Assembly (NCBI RefSeq): GCF_000157915.1
Contig: NZ_EQ973632.1
Coordinates: forward strand, 6,585 to 39,755
Direction of reading: 5' to 3'
Length of the DNA stretch: 33,171 nucleotides
From: Phocaeicola coprophilus DSM 18228 = JCM 13818
Lineage (GTDB): Bacteria > Bacteroidota > Bacteroidia > Bacteroidales > Bacteroidaceae
A program made the translations under genes and the position numbers. Positions 1-6,860 of the stretch are shown in pieces (positions within the stretch are counted from its first letter, which is position 1; each line of letters opens with the position of its first letter). The notes under the pieces were generated by a model. The model worked only from the letters and a program-made list of their open reading frames with translations. It ran no database searches and was not told the DNA's origin.

Positions 1-38
1 TTAAGAGTCAGTTGCTCTACCAACTGAGCTAAGAGTGC
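1..38 (-). tRNA. tRNA-Lys (CTT anticodon), 5' part only
   Basis: Read on the minus strand, the first 38 nt of a tRNA are present: a 7-nt acceptor strand, T8-A9, a GCTC/GAGC D-stem, then the anticodon stem and loop with CTT at positions 34-36, flanked by T33 and A37. The 3' part lies beyond the window edge. It is the last visible member of the operon led by the two tRNA-Cys genes. Confidence 0.85.
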
Positions 39-53
39 ATTCAGATTTTCAAG

Positions 54-125
54 AGGTTCCTGGCGGATTCGAACCGCCGTACACGGTTTTGCAGACCGCT
101 GACTAAGCCACTCATCCAAGGAACC
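54..125 (-). tRNA. tRNA-Cys (GCA), copy 2 of the operon
   Basis: The minus strand folds as a complete 72-nt cloverleaf. Acceptor GGTTCCT pairs with AGGAACC, the anticodon loop carries GCA, the T-arm is GGCGG-TTCGAAT-CCGCC and the discriminator is T. CCA is not encoded. The sequence is identical to the copy exactly 100 bp upstream in the transcript. Confidence 0.95.
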
Positions 126-153
126 GGATTGTTTTGATTTATCAGTAAGTTGG

Positions 154-225
154 AGGTTCCTGGCGGATTCGAACCGCCGTACACGGTTTTGCAGACCGCT
201 GACTAAGCCACTCATCCAAGGAACC
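154..225 (-). tRNA. tRNA-Cys (GCA), copy 1 of the operon
   Basis: This is a complete 72-nt cloverleaf with GCA anticodon, identical base for base to the copy at 54-125. The 28-bp spacer between the copies differs from the flanks. It is the promoter-proximal gene of the tRNA operon, about 30 nt downstream of the expected transcription start. Confidence 0.95.
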
Positions 226-261
226 AGTCTCGCTTTGCTATTGTTTTTCTCAATTGCGTTG

Positions 262-291
262 CAAAGGTACAACTATTTTTGGAATCTGCAA
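262..291 (-). promoter_or_regulatory. Promoter of the tRNA-Cys/Cys/Lys operon
   Basis: A minus-strand -7 box TACCTTTG (269 to 262) lies 19 nt from a TTG at 291 to 289. This fits the Bacteroidetes housekeeping consensus (TTTG, about 20 nt, TAnnTTTG). It lies just past the end of the feo operon and faces the tRNA genes. Confidence 0.75.
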
Positions 292-301
292 TACCTGGAC
301 G

Positions 302-484
302 CTATTTTTTTGTTTTCTTTTCCGAACAGGTGTTTTGCTTTGAGGCCATACTGCACCCGGAACATCCGCAGCCACAGCCTGTTGTTGAAGAACTTTTTCT
401 TCTGAAAAATTTTAGAAAATGTTTCCCTGCATACCAGATGCAGAGAAACAAAATAAGATATACAATGAGATCCTGTAAGTTCAT
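302..484 (-). CDS. FeoB-associated Cys-rich membrane protein
   Basis: This 60-residue protein has one N-terminal membrane helix (about residues 5-22), a basic stretch KFFRRK, then a cysteine cluster GCGCGCSGCS near residues 37-46 and one more Cys near 53. That layout is the small FeoB-associated Cys-rich family found beside feoB. It starts 10 bp after the feoAB stop codon and is surely co-transcribed with it. Its biochemical role is not settled; the clustered thiols suggest handling of Fe2+ at the cytoplasmic mouth of the transporter, which is inference. The assignment rests on the Cys pattern, size and position. Confidence 0.88.
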   Translation of the reverse strand: MNLQDLIVYLILFLCIWYAGKHFLKFFRRKSSSTTGCGCGCSGCSMASKQNTCSEKKTKK

Positions 485-494
485 CTTTTCCTGT

Positions 495-2987
495 TTAAAT
501 AATAAAACTTCCTATTTGGTACACGAGGAACGCCACGATCCAGGCCAGTACGGTTGTATAGCAGGCTGCAAAAAGTGGCCATTTCCAGCTTCCGGTTTCC
601 TGCCTGATGGCAGCAAGGGTCGCAATACATGGGAAATAAAGCAGCGTAAAGAGCATGTAGGCAAAAGCAATGAGCGGAGTGATATCCGACTGCTGGGCGA
701 TACGTTCGGGAAGTGCATCGTCGTCCAGATTTCCGTCATTCGTATAGAGAACTCCCAGAGTACTTACAACAAGTTCTTTGGCTCCGACACCGGAAAGAAG
801 TCCGACTCCCATTTTCCAGTCGAAACCTAAAGGCTTGATGATCGGTTCGATGGATTTTCCTATCTGGCCGATATAAGAGTTTTCCTGTTGTTCTGCCGTT
901 GTCTGATAGCTGGAATGGTTGGGATAATATCCCAGGAACCATATAATGATGGAAGCAATCATGATTATGCCTCCCATCTTTTTCAGGTATTGTGCACCTT
1001 TTTCCCATGTGTGGCGCAATACGGACTTGCTGGTAGGCATGCGGTAGGGAGGGAGCTCCATTACAAAAGGAGTATCATCTCCTTTCACCAGGAATTTGCT
1101 GAAGATTCGTGCCATTAATACCGCCAGCAGGATGCCGACAGAATAAATAAGCAGCAGTATCAGGCTTTCCTTGCCGGGGAAAAAGGCTCCTACCAGAACC
1201 AGATAAATGGGAAGACGGGCACTGCATGAAATCAGGGGATTGATCAGAATGGTTACCAGTCGTGACTTGCGGCTTTCAATGATGCGTGAAGACATGATGG
1301 CAGGGACGTTGCAACCGAATCCCATGATTAGCGGGATAAAGGATTTTCCGTGCAGTCCCATCTTATGCATGATCTTGTCCATAATGAAGGCTGCTCTTGC
1401 CATGTAACCGGAATCTTCCATGAAAGAAATGAAAAGATACAGTAACAGGATGTTGGGCAGGAATACAATGACTCCTCCGACACCGCCGATCACCGCGTCA
1501 ATCAGCAGATCCTTGAATGATCCGTCCGGCATGTATGTGTTGACTGCGTTGCCTAACTGTTCTACCAGCCATTCGATGCCTTCTTTCGGGTATTCACCGA
1601 AAATAAAGGTACATTCAAACATTAAATACAGGAAGATAAAGAAAATAGGGTAGCCCCAGACTTTATGCGTAACAATACTGTCTACAATCCGGGTGAACAT
1701 TTCTGTATTCTGGTAGTTGTCGGTATAGGTTTCTTTCAGTGCTCCTGTTATAAAGCCATATTTCGCATCTGTAATAGCCTGTTCGCTGTCTTCGTTGATC
1801 GTTTCGCGCAGACGTTTGACTTCCTGTTCCTTGATCCGTAGAATTTCAGATGCATTCGGCAGGCTGGCAATGACATTTTTCTCGATGTCTTTGTCATTTT
1901 CCAGTAGCTTGATGGCCAGGAAACGCGTAGAATATTTGTGGCGGATGGTTTCTGTCTTTCCGATTTCTTTCTTGACAGCATCTATGCTTCGTTCCAGTTC
2001 CGGTCCGTGATTGATATGGATATGGCGGATGAAGTTACGCGGAGTAAAGCTGTTCTCGTCGTCTTCGTGGCTTTCGAATTTATGGTCTGGGACGTATGCA
2101 TCATGCCATTCACGGAACTCACGCAGAGCTTCGTTCTGTATTTCTTCCTTTTGTCCCATGAAGTCTGCACCTTCATACAGGCCGATAATGACATGGAAAA
2201 GATCATCAACCCCTTCTCCTGTCCGGCTGATCGTGGGAACCATTGGAACCCCGAGGAGCTGACTCAGTTTTTTTATGTTTAAAGTATTGCCGCTATGTTG
2301 GAGGGCATCGTACATGTTGAGTGCAACGACCATGCGGACGTTCATGTCGATGAGCTGGGTAGTCAGATACAGGTTTCGTTCCAGATTACCGGCATCTACG
2401 ACATTTATTATGACATCGGGAGTTTCTTCAATGATGTGTTTTCTGACGTAAAGTTCTTCAGGACTGTAGGCAGACAGGGAATAAGTGCCGGGGAGGTCTA
2501 TTAGCCGGAAGTGATATCCCTGGAATTCAAAGTAACCTTCTTTGGCATCCACTGTCACTCCGCTGTAGTTTCCTACGTGTTCGTGTGATCCTGATGCGAT
2601 GTTGAATAAAGAAGTCTTTCCACAGTTCGGGTTACCGACAAGGGCGACATTGATGGTACGCCGTTTTCCCTGGGCTATAGCCCTCATTTCATTGTCGTTT
2701 ACAGGAATTGTTTCTGAAATACCTCCATGGTAGGTGGTGCCGGTACTCAGGTTGCGGGCCTCTTCTTCGCTTACGACTTCGATCATGGAAGCTTCCTGAC
2801 GCCGCAGGGAGATTTCATATCCCATAATTTTATATTTGATAGGGTCCTTAAGCGGAGCATTGAGCAGCACTTCTACTGTTTTCCCCTTGATGAATCCCAT
2901 TTCGATGATACGGCGGCGGAACCCTCCGTGTCCCAGGACTTTGATGATAACCCCCTTTTCTCCTGTTTTCAGATCAGATAGTTTCAT
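495..2987 (-). CDS. feoB: FeoA-FeoB fusion, ferrous iron transporter
   Basis: This 830-residue inner-membrane protein imports Fe2+. Residues 1-75 are a FeoA-like SH3 domain fused to the front of FeoB. The GTPase domain follows with G1 GNPNCGKTS (118-126), G2 GVTVD (143-147), G3 DLPG (164-167), G4 NMYD (224-227) and a G5-like SRTGEG (254-259). A mostly helical, charged insert spans about 270-435. The membrane part starts near 444 and holds the two gate repeats, with GFGCNVPAI at 556-564 and CSARLPIY at 588-595, and the later motifs GAKELVVS (735-742) and FPCIATL (785-791). All motifs are intact. The FeoA fusion is typical for Bacteroidales. A promoter lies at 3026-3056; I could not identify a convincing Fur operator by eye. 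Confidence 0.97.
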   Translation of the reverse strand: MKLSDLKTGEKGVIIKVLGHGGFRRRIIEMGFIKGKTVEVLLNAPLKDPIKYKIMGYEISLRRQEASMIEVVSEEEARNLSTGTTYHGGISETIPVNDNEMRAIAQGKRRTINVALVGNPNCGKTSLFNIASGSHEHVGNYSGVTVDAKEGYFEFQGYHFRLIDLPGTYSLSAYSPEELYVRKHIIEETPDVIINVVDAGNLERNLYLTTQLIDMNVRMVVALNMYDALQHSGNTLNIKKLSQLLGVPMVPTISRTGEGVDDLFHVIIGLYEGADFMGQKEEIQNEALREFREWHDAYVPDHKFESHEDDENSFTPRNFIRHIHINHGPELERSIDAVKKEIGKTETIRHKYSTRFLAIKLLENDKDIEKNVIASLPNASEILRIKEQEVKRLRETINEDSEQAITDAKYGFITGALKETYTDNYQNTEMFTRIVDSIVTHKVWGYPIFFIFLYLMFECTFIFGEYPKEGIEWLVEQLGNAVNTYMPDGSFKDLLIDAVIGGVGGVIVFLPNILLLYLFISFMEDSGYMARAAFIMDKIMHKMGLHGKSFIPLIMGFGCNVPAIMSSRIIESRKSRLVTILINPLISCSARLPIYLVLVGAFFPGKESLILLLIYSVGILLAVLMARIFSKFLVKGDDTPFVMELPPYRMPTSKSVLRHTWEKGAQYLKKMGGIIMIASIIIWFLGYYPNHSSYQTTAEQQENSYIGQIGKSIEPIIKPLGFDWKMGVGLLSGVGAKELVVSTLGVLYTNDGNLDDDALPERIAQQSDITPLIAFAYMLFTLLYFPCIATLAAIRQETGSWKWPLFAACYTTVLAWIVAFLVYQIGSFII

Positions 2988-3025
2988 ATAGCGATACTTT
3001 ATTTAAAGCAATTCTAAATTCCGTG

Positions 3026-3056
3026 CAAAGATATAGCATTGTCTCCGATTGTGCAA
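3026..3056 (-). promoter_or_regulatory. Promoter of the feoAB operon
   Basis: On the minus strand TATCTTTG (3033 to 3026) fits the -7 box TAnnTTTG, with TTG at 3056 to 3054 and a 20-nt spacer. The expected start of transcription is about 30 nt upstream of the feoAB ATG. Confidence 0.6.
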
Positions 3057-3083
3057 TTAATTTAGATCGTTTTTAAATAATTA

Positions 3084-3120
3084 ATCCGCATCTTGTTCCG
3101 GATGGAAGCAGGATGCGGAT
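3084..3120 (-). terminator. Terminator hairpin after the DUF1847 gene
   Basis: ATCCGCATC at 3084-3092 pairs with GATGCGGAT at 3112-3120, and the stem can extend inward through one wobble pair. On the minus strand it is followed by an A/T-rich tract rather than a clean U run. It separates the DUF1847 gene from the feoAB promoter. Confidence 0.55.
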
Positions 3121-3145
3121 GGAAAAATGTGTTGAATGCTTTTCT

Positions 3146-3790
3146 TTACTTGGAAGGATTCGGGAAGAATTTCTTCTTGTAGTAAGAATTGGCGGTATAG
3201 AGAGCTGCGGCCGGATTGTTTCCCGTAACTCTGTCTTTGGTGACCAGGGTAGTGACGTATACTTCGGAATATTTGTAGAACAGGCTGTCATGTCCCACGC
3301 AAAGTCCGATGACAACATTCAGATCAGTATGTGCTTCATTCAGCAAGCGTGCCTGTAAGATGGGGTTACACATGGAAGCTCCGATGCTTTCACATTGTGG
3401 AGGAATTCCCATGGAAGTCTTGCTTTGTCCGGCCACCTTGCAGATCACAGAATATGGCTCAAAGTTATTTGCGCGGAGAATCTGGGCAAAAATACGTGCT
3501 TCGTTGATGAGTCCGATGCAATTGGCTATTCCGATTTTGTGTGCATTGATCTTACGTGCAAATTCCATGATTTCCTGAACTCTTGTCCATTGGCAATATC
3601 CTTCATATTCCACTTCAGCACTGGCAATCATGATTTCCCGGTTTTTACCTTCGTCATATCGTTCCAGAGCCCATTGTCTGTCGTTTTTTTTCAAATGGGT
3701 TGTCGGACAGAAGGGAGGATAAGTGCGGTCCTTGAATTTGCAGTTTTGTGTTCCGCAGTCTACACAGGTGTGGGTTTGTTCTTTTTCCAT
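3146..3790 (-). CDS. DUF1847 family Cys-rich putative metal-binding protein
   Basis: This 214-residue soluble protein has an N-terminal cysteine motif CVDCGTQNC (C9, C12, C17), then C28, and further Cys at 66, 91, 117, 133, 141 and 164. The segments ANCIGLINEA, CKVAGQSK and GLCVGHDSLF match what I recall of the DUF1847 family, which is annotated as putative metal-binding without a known reaction. The frame stays open for 32 more codons upstream, but a promoter at 3823-3856 lies inside that extension, so I use the ATG at 3790, about 25 nt after the expected transcript start. It is monocistronic, with its own terminator. Being next to feoAB is suggestive of iron, but the two units have separate promoters. 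Confidence 0.82.
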   Translation of the reverse strand: MEKEQTHTCVDCGTQNCKFKDRTYPPFCPTTHLKKNDRQWALERYDEGKNREIMIASAEVEYEGYCQWTRVQEIMEFARKINAHKIGIANCIGLINEARIFAQILRANNFEPYSVICKVAGQSKTSMGIPPQCESIGASMCNPILQARLLNEAHTDLNVVIGLCVGHDSLFYKYSEVYVTTLVTKDRVTGNNPAAALYTANSYYKKKFFPNPSK

Positions 3791-3822
3791 TTTTTGTATG
3801 AATGATTGGTTGTTTCTTTGAA

Positions 3823-3856
3823 CAAAGGTATGTTTTTTTAGCTCAGGATAATCAAA
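3823..3856 (-). promoter_or_regulatory. Promoter of the DUF1847 gene
   Basis: The minus-strand -7 box TACCTTTG (3830 to 3823) and a full TTTG (3856 to 3853) are separated by 22 nt, slightly longer than usual. The site decides the start codon of the gene: upstream in-frame codons would not be transcribed. Confidence 0.7.
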
Positions 3857-4010
3857 TGAGAAGGATATTATCATTAAAAATTTCATCCGGTTTTATGGGA
3901 TTTCAAGTGCAGTTAACCGCGATTTCTCCAAAGATTTCTGTTAATGGAAGTTTATGGGTGTTTGTGAGTTCTTAAAACGTGTTATAAAATAGCGGTTTTT
4001 GCTGATTTTA

Positions 4011-4041
4011 TTTGCGGAATCCCCAAAAGTCCCTACCTTTG
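4011..4041 (+). promoter_or_regulatory. Promoter of a short non-coding transcript
   Basis: TTTG at 4011-4014, a 19-nt spacer and TACCTTTG at 4034-4041 make the best match to the Bacteroidetes consensus in the window. It points toward a terminator only about 60 bp away and not toward any protein gene on the plus strand. Confidence 0.8.
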
Positions 4042-4047
4042 CAATGT

Positions 4048-4109
4048 GTTTTTCATAGTATTAGATTTAAGGTTAACAAAGGTTGGAGTACAGCGGTACT
4101 CCTTTTTTT
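4048..4109 (+). ncRNA. Putative small RNA of about 60 nt
   Basis: A strong promoter ends at 4041 and an intrinsic terminator ends at 4109, so a transcript starting near 4048 would be about 62 nt. The body before the hairpin is about 37 nt of A/T-rich, apparently unstructured sequence (ending TTTAAGGTTAACAAAGGTTG). The 3' end is the terminator stem itself. There is no ATG-led frame of useful length. The layout, unpaired 5' region plus terminator hairpin, is that of a trans-acting small RNA. I believe close relatives of this leader occur at several sites in Bacteroides genomes (possibly the FopS paralogous sRNA family), but that is from memory. The exact 5' end is estimated. Confidence 0.65.
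4085..4109 (+). terminator. Intrinsic terminator of the small RNA
   Basis: GGAGTAC (4085-4091), loop AGCG and GTACTCC (4096-4102) form a perfect 7-bp stem, followed directly by seven T residues (4103-4109). Confidence 0.9.
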
Positions 4110-4136
4110 ATGTCCATACCCCAAGTTTCCGGGTAT

Positions 4137-4173
4137 AAAAAAAGGCTGTCCCACATTTCTGTGAAACAGCCTT
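4137..4173 (-). terminator. Intrinsic terminator of hsp20
   Basis: On the minus strand AAGGCTGT (4173 to 4166) pairs with ACAGCCTT (4149 to 4142) and a run of T residues follows (A run 4137-4143 on the plus strand). It sits 16 bp after the hsp20 stop codon and converges on the small RNA unit. Confidence 0.85.
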
Positions 4174-4188
4174 CTCAAATCAATCAGA

Positions 4189-4626
4189 TTAATGAATTTC
4201 GATAACACGATTAATCTTGGCCTTTTCCTCTGGAGTACGTTTAGGCAGATCAACGGTCAATACACCATCGGTGACATTTGCGCTGATTTTATCTTTTTCA
4301 ACATCGTCCGGAAGGACAAGTGCTTGTTCGAATTTGGAGTATGAGAATTCGCGACGCAAATATTTACGGTTGTTATTGTTTTCTTCTTTGGTCTCATTCT
4401 TCTTTTCCATACTGATGACCAGTTCGTTGTCTTCACTCAGATGAATGTTAAAGTCTTCCTTTGTCATACCTGGAGCGGCAACTTCTACCTTATAATCAGT
4501 ATCACTTTCCAGGACATTGATGGCCGGAGCTGTTGCATTGGCTTTTACCATCCAGTCGTTGTCGAAGAAATCATTGAAAATGCTCGGTAACCAATTCTGA
4601 TTGTAATTTTTTCTAATCGGTGTCAT
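4189..4626 (-). CDS. Small heat shock protein, Hsp20/alpha-crystallin family
   Basis: This 145-residue cytosolic holdase chaperone has a short N-terminal arm (1-31, with WLPSIFNDFF), the alpha-crystallin domain (about 32-128) containing APG at 51-53 and GVLTV at 121-125, and a C-terminal I-x-I motif (I142-E143-I144) used in oligomer assembly. Length and order are standard. The ATG at 4626 is preceded by a GGAG element about 9 nt upstream, unusual in this A/T-rich leader style and supportive of the start. The gene is monocistronic. No CIRCE element and no clear TAnnTTTG box is visible in the 200 bp upstream, so the heat control signal was not found. Confidence 0.95.
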   Translation of the reverse strand: MTPIRKNYNQNWLPSIFNDFFDNDWMVKANATAPAINVLESDTDYKVEVAAPGMTKEDFNIHLSEDNELVISMEKKNETKEENNNNRKYLRREFSYSKFEQALVLPDDVEKDKISANVTDGVLTVDLPKRTPEEKAKINRVIEIH

Positions 4627-4833
4627 AGTTGTAATCTCCTATATTTAGTTTTTTGTTTCTTGTTTCTGAACCTCTCAGCCTTCAGGGCTTTCGTGATTCG
4701 CCTAAGAATGTGCAAGATGTATGCCTGTTGTCAGTTTGTCAGAGAGTATGAACTCTTTTTTAAACGACTGAAAACTATTTTAATCAGAGGCACGGAGATT
4801 TTAAACTATTGAAAGCTTTATTGAAATAAAAGA

Positions 4834-4888
4834 ACTGACATATAAGGGACACTTTGGCAGTGGCTGTCTGGTCTCCTTATATGTCAGT
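4834..4888 (-). terminator. Long hairpin ending the coiled-coil gene
   Basis: ACTGACATATAAGG (4834-4847) and CCTTATATGTCAGT (4875-4888) are a perfect 14-bp inverted repeat with a 27-nt loop. On the minus strand the second arm is followed by TTCTTTTATTTC, so it fits a terminator 20 bp after the stop codon at 4909. Confidence 0.75.
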
Positions 4889-4908
4889 CAAAATAAAGTC
4901 TGTCCGGT

Positions 4909-6762
4909 TCAGGCCGGAATGCATCCGGAAAGGACTTCTGCCAGTTCGGCCTGTCCGTTATCGGTTGCCAGCTGGATACCTTCTTTTAAGGTTTCCAGAC
5001 CTTCCGGAGTCGTTACAAAAGCATCAAAAACCTGAATAGTCTGGATCTGGTTGATGATGAAGGTGCGTGCTTCCGGATGATGGGCGCAGATTGCCGTGAT
5101 GTGGTCTGTGTCCAGATTTTCACTGAACATTTCCTGAAACATCTGTTTGTAAGGCAAGCTGTAGCTGTTTGTTTGTGGCTGGAAACAGATATAATGCAAG
5201 TGCCGTAAGGAGATTCTTCCGTTCTTATCCTTGTAGGTTATGCGTACCGGATGATAGCAGCAGATTGCCGTAAGGAGTGTTTCGGCAACTTCCGGGCCAT
5301 TTCCTTCATTGGAGAAGTCACAGGTGATTTCAGGAGTGGAATACGGATTTTTCATTCCTTCTATCCGGCTGATTTCCTCATTGGGAATGTAAAATTCTTC
5401 ATCCAGAATCAGTTCATGACCTTCGACGCCCCAGTCAAACAGTCCATTCTTGATATGGATGTTTTTGGTTGTGAAGATGTGCTGGCTTTTCCGGACGGTC
5501 GTAATGCGTATATATTCATATTGTTCGCTTAACTCCTGCAGCGTATTCTTTGTATCCTTCTGTGACGGAGCAGACGGTGATGTTTGTTCTTGCTCCAGCG
5601 CTTTGATCGTTTCTTGCAGGATTGTTATTTCGCGGAGGGCTGATGAAAGCTTATCTTCGGTTTCCTTCTGCTGTTTTTCTGCTGTGAGCCGTTTGGATTG
5701 CTCATGCTTCAGTTCTTCAGCAATCGATTTCAGTTTGTTTTCAGAACCGGTCAGTTTTTCTTTTGCTTCGTTGATCTGAGCTTCCAGTTCTTTATTGGCT
5801 GAAAGAGTTTGTGCAAGTTTGTTTTCTGCAACTTGACCTTTCGTTTCGGTCTGGTCCTGCAGTTCTTTCAGCTGGTCTATTTCCTTTTCCAGCTTTTGGG
5901 AGTATGTTTGCGCTTCTTTCAGACTGGAGAGCAGTTCCTGATTCTTGGAAGTATATTCTTCTACCTGGAAAGCCAGCTGGCTGTTTCTGCTTTCGTTTTC
6001 ATCCAGTCGGGTGTTCAGTCCCTTCAGACTGGCTTCTGACTGCTGAAGTTGTTGTTCCAGCTTCTGAATGTTACTCCGAAGAGTAGTCAGTTCTGTTTCG
6101 GCTTCTTTATTCTGGTTTTCACTGTCTTTGTAGCGGATATCCATCTTTTGGATCTGGATAAGAGCTTCATTGAGTGCAGTCTCTGTTGTTTTAAGTCTCT
6201 CTTCTTTTTCTGAAACGGTCTGGGAAAGAGCATCACGTTCAGCTTCAGTACGGCGTATTTTTTCCTGCAGCTCCTGGATGTCTTGCCGGGCATTCAGCAA
6301 GTTCTGCTCCTTTTGCTGTAAAGAAGTGTCAGTATCTTGATGGAGATTCTTTATTTTTTCTTCGTAAGAATCCTGTTGGACCTTCAGACTGTTATTCAGC
6401 TGATTATATTTCTCCTGAAGATCCTCCAAGGCTTTTCCCTTGTCTGAGATATCCTTCTGCAATTGTTTGATCAGCTCATCTTTTTCGTCGATGTGACTGT
6501 TGAGCTCCTTGTTTTGCAGACATATTTCCCCCATGGTCTTCTGGTGTTTTTCCTCGTTTTCCCTGACGCTGGTCTGATAAGCAGTCGCTTCGGCTTCCAG
6601 ACGGCTTATCTGCTTTTCCATGGAACTGATTTTATCTGAAGCGTGGCGTAACTGTGTGGAAATTTTGACATTCTCACCTTGTACCCGATTAAATTCGGCC
6701 TGTAATTCATCAATATCAATTCCTGCAAACTTTTTCAGCAGTTGAAGTACGTATTTGTTCAT
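4909..6762 (-). CDS. Long coiled-coil protein with C-terminal WYL-like domain
   Basis: This 617-residue protein has no signal peptide and no membrane segment. Residues about 18-395 are heptad-rich, with dense Glu/Lys/Gln/Leu and almost no Pro or Gly, a long coiled coil. A short Ser/Pro linker (395-404) leads to a globular C-terminal part. Within that, residues 505-515 (PVRITYKDKNG) and 555-580 (ending ARTFIINQIQTIQVFD) resemble the start and the RTFRLDRI-like end of a WYL domain, a ligand-binding module of bacterial regulators. No helix-turn-helix is visible, so it is not a standard WYL transcription factor. It is divergent from trkH with a 98-bp shared upstream region and has its own terminator. 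Function is unknown; the WYL call is by eye and moderately sure. Confidence 0.72.
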   Translation of the reverse strand: MNKYVLQLLKKFAGIDIDELQAEFNRVQGENVKISTQLRHASDKISSMEKQISRLEAEATAYQTSVRENEEKHQKTMGEICLQNKELNSHIDEKDELIKQLQKDISDKGKALEDLQEKYNQLNNSLKVQQDSYEEKIKNLHQDTDTSLQQKEQNLLNARQDIQELQEKIRRTEAERDALSQTVSEKEERLKTTETALNEALIQIQKMDIRYKDSENQNKEAETELTTLRSNIQKLEQQLQQSEASLKGLNTRLDENESRNSQLAFQVEEYTSKNQELLSSLKEAQTYSQKLEKEIDQLKELQDQTETKGQVAENKLAQTLSANKELEAQINEAKEKLTGSENKLKSIAEELKHEQSKRLTAEKQQKETEDKLSSALREITILQETIKALEQEQTSPSAPSQKDTKNTLQELSEQYEYIRITTVRKSQHIFTTKNIHIKNGLFDWGVEGHELILDEEFYIPNEEISRIEGMKNPYSTPEITCDFSNEGNGPEVAETLLTAICCYHPVRITYKDKNGRISLRHLHYICFQPQTNSYSLPYKQMFQEMFSENLDTDHITAICAHHPEARTFIINQIQTIQVFDAFVTTPEGLETLKEGIQLATDNGQAELAEVLSGCIPA

Positions 6763-6809
6763 TGTTTGTCTGTTTGGTTTAATTATTCCTGCAAATAACG
6801 TGAATTTTA

Positions 6810-6839
6810 TTGAAAAATCCTATCTTTTGATTAAGTTTG
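6810..6839 (+). promoter_or_regulatory. Promoter of trkH
   Basis: TTG at 6810-6812, a 19-nt spacer and TAAGTTTG at 6832-6839 (matches TAnnTTTG). The predicted 5' leader is about 15 nt to the ATG at 6861. Confidence 0.6.
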
Positions 6840-6860
6840 CAGTCCAAAACGAAATGAAAA

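Noticed and set aside
279-830. 183-codon plus-strand open frame across the feo gene ends
   Set aside because: It is antisense to both feo genes and shows no family features.
3791-3886. N-terminal extension of the DUF1847 protein by 32 residues
   Set aside because: The extension contains the gene's own promoter (3823-3856), so it cannot be part of the main message, and the family begins near the Cys motif.
4743-4761. AGAGT-ATGA-ACTCT hairpin followed by T residues upstream of hsp20
   Set aside because: A 5-bp stem is too weak to call a terminator, and it does not match CIRCE or another known heat-shock operator.
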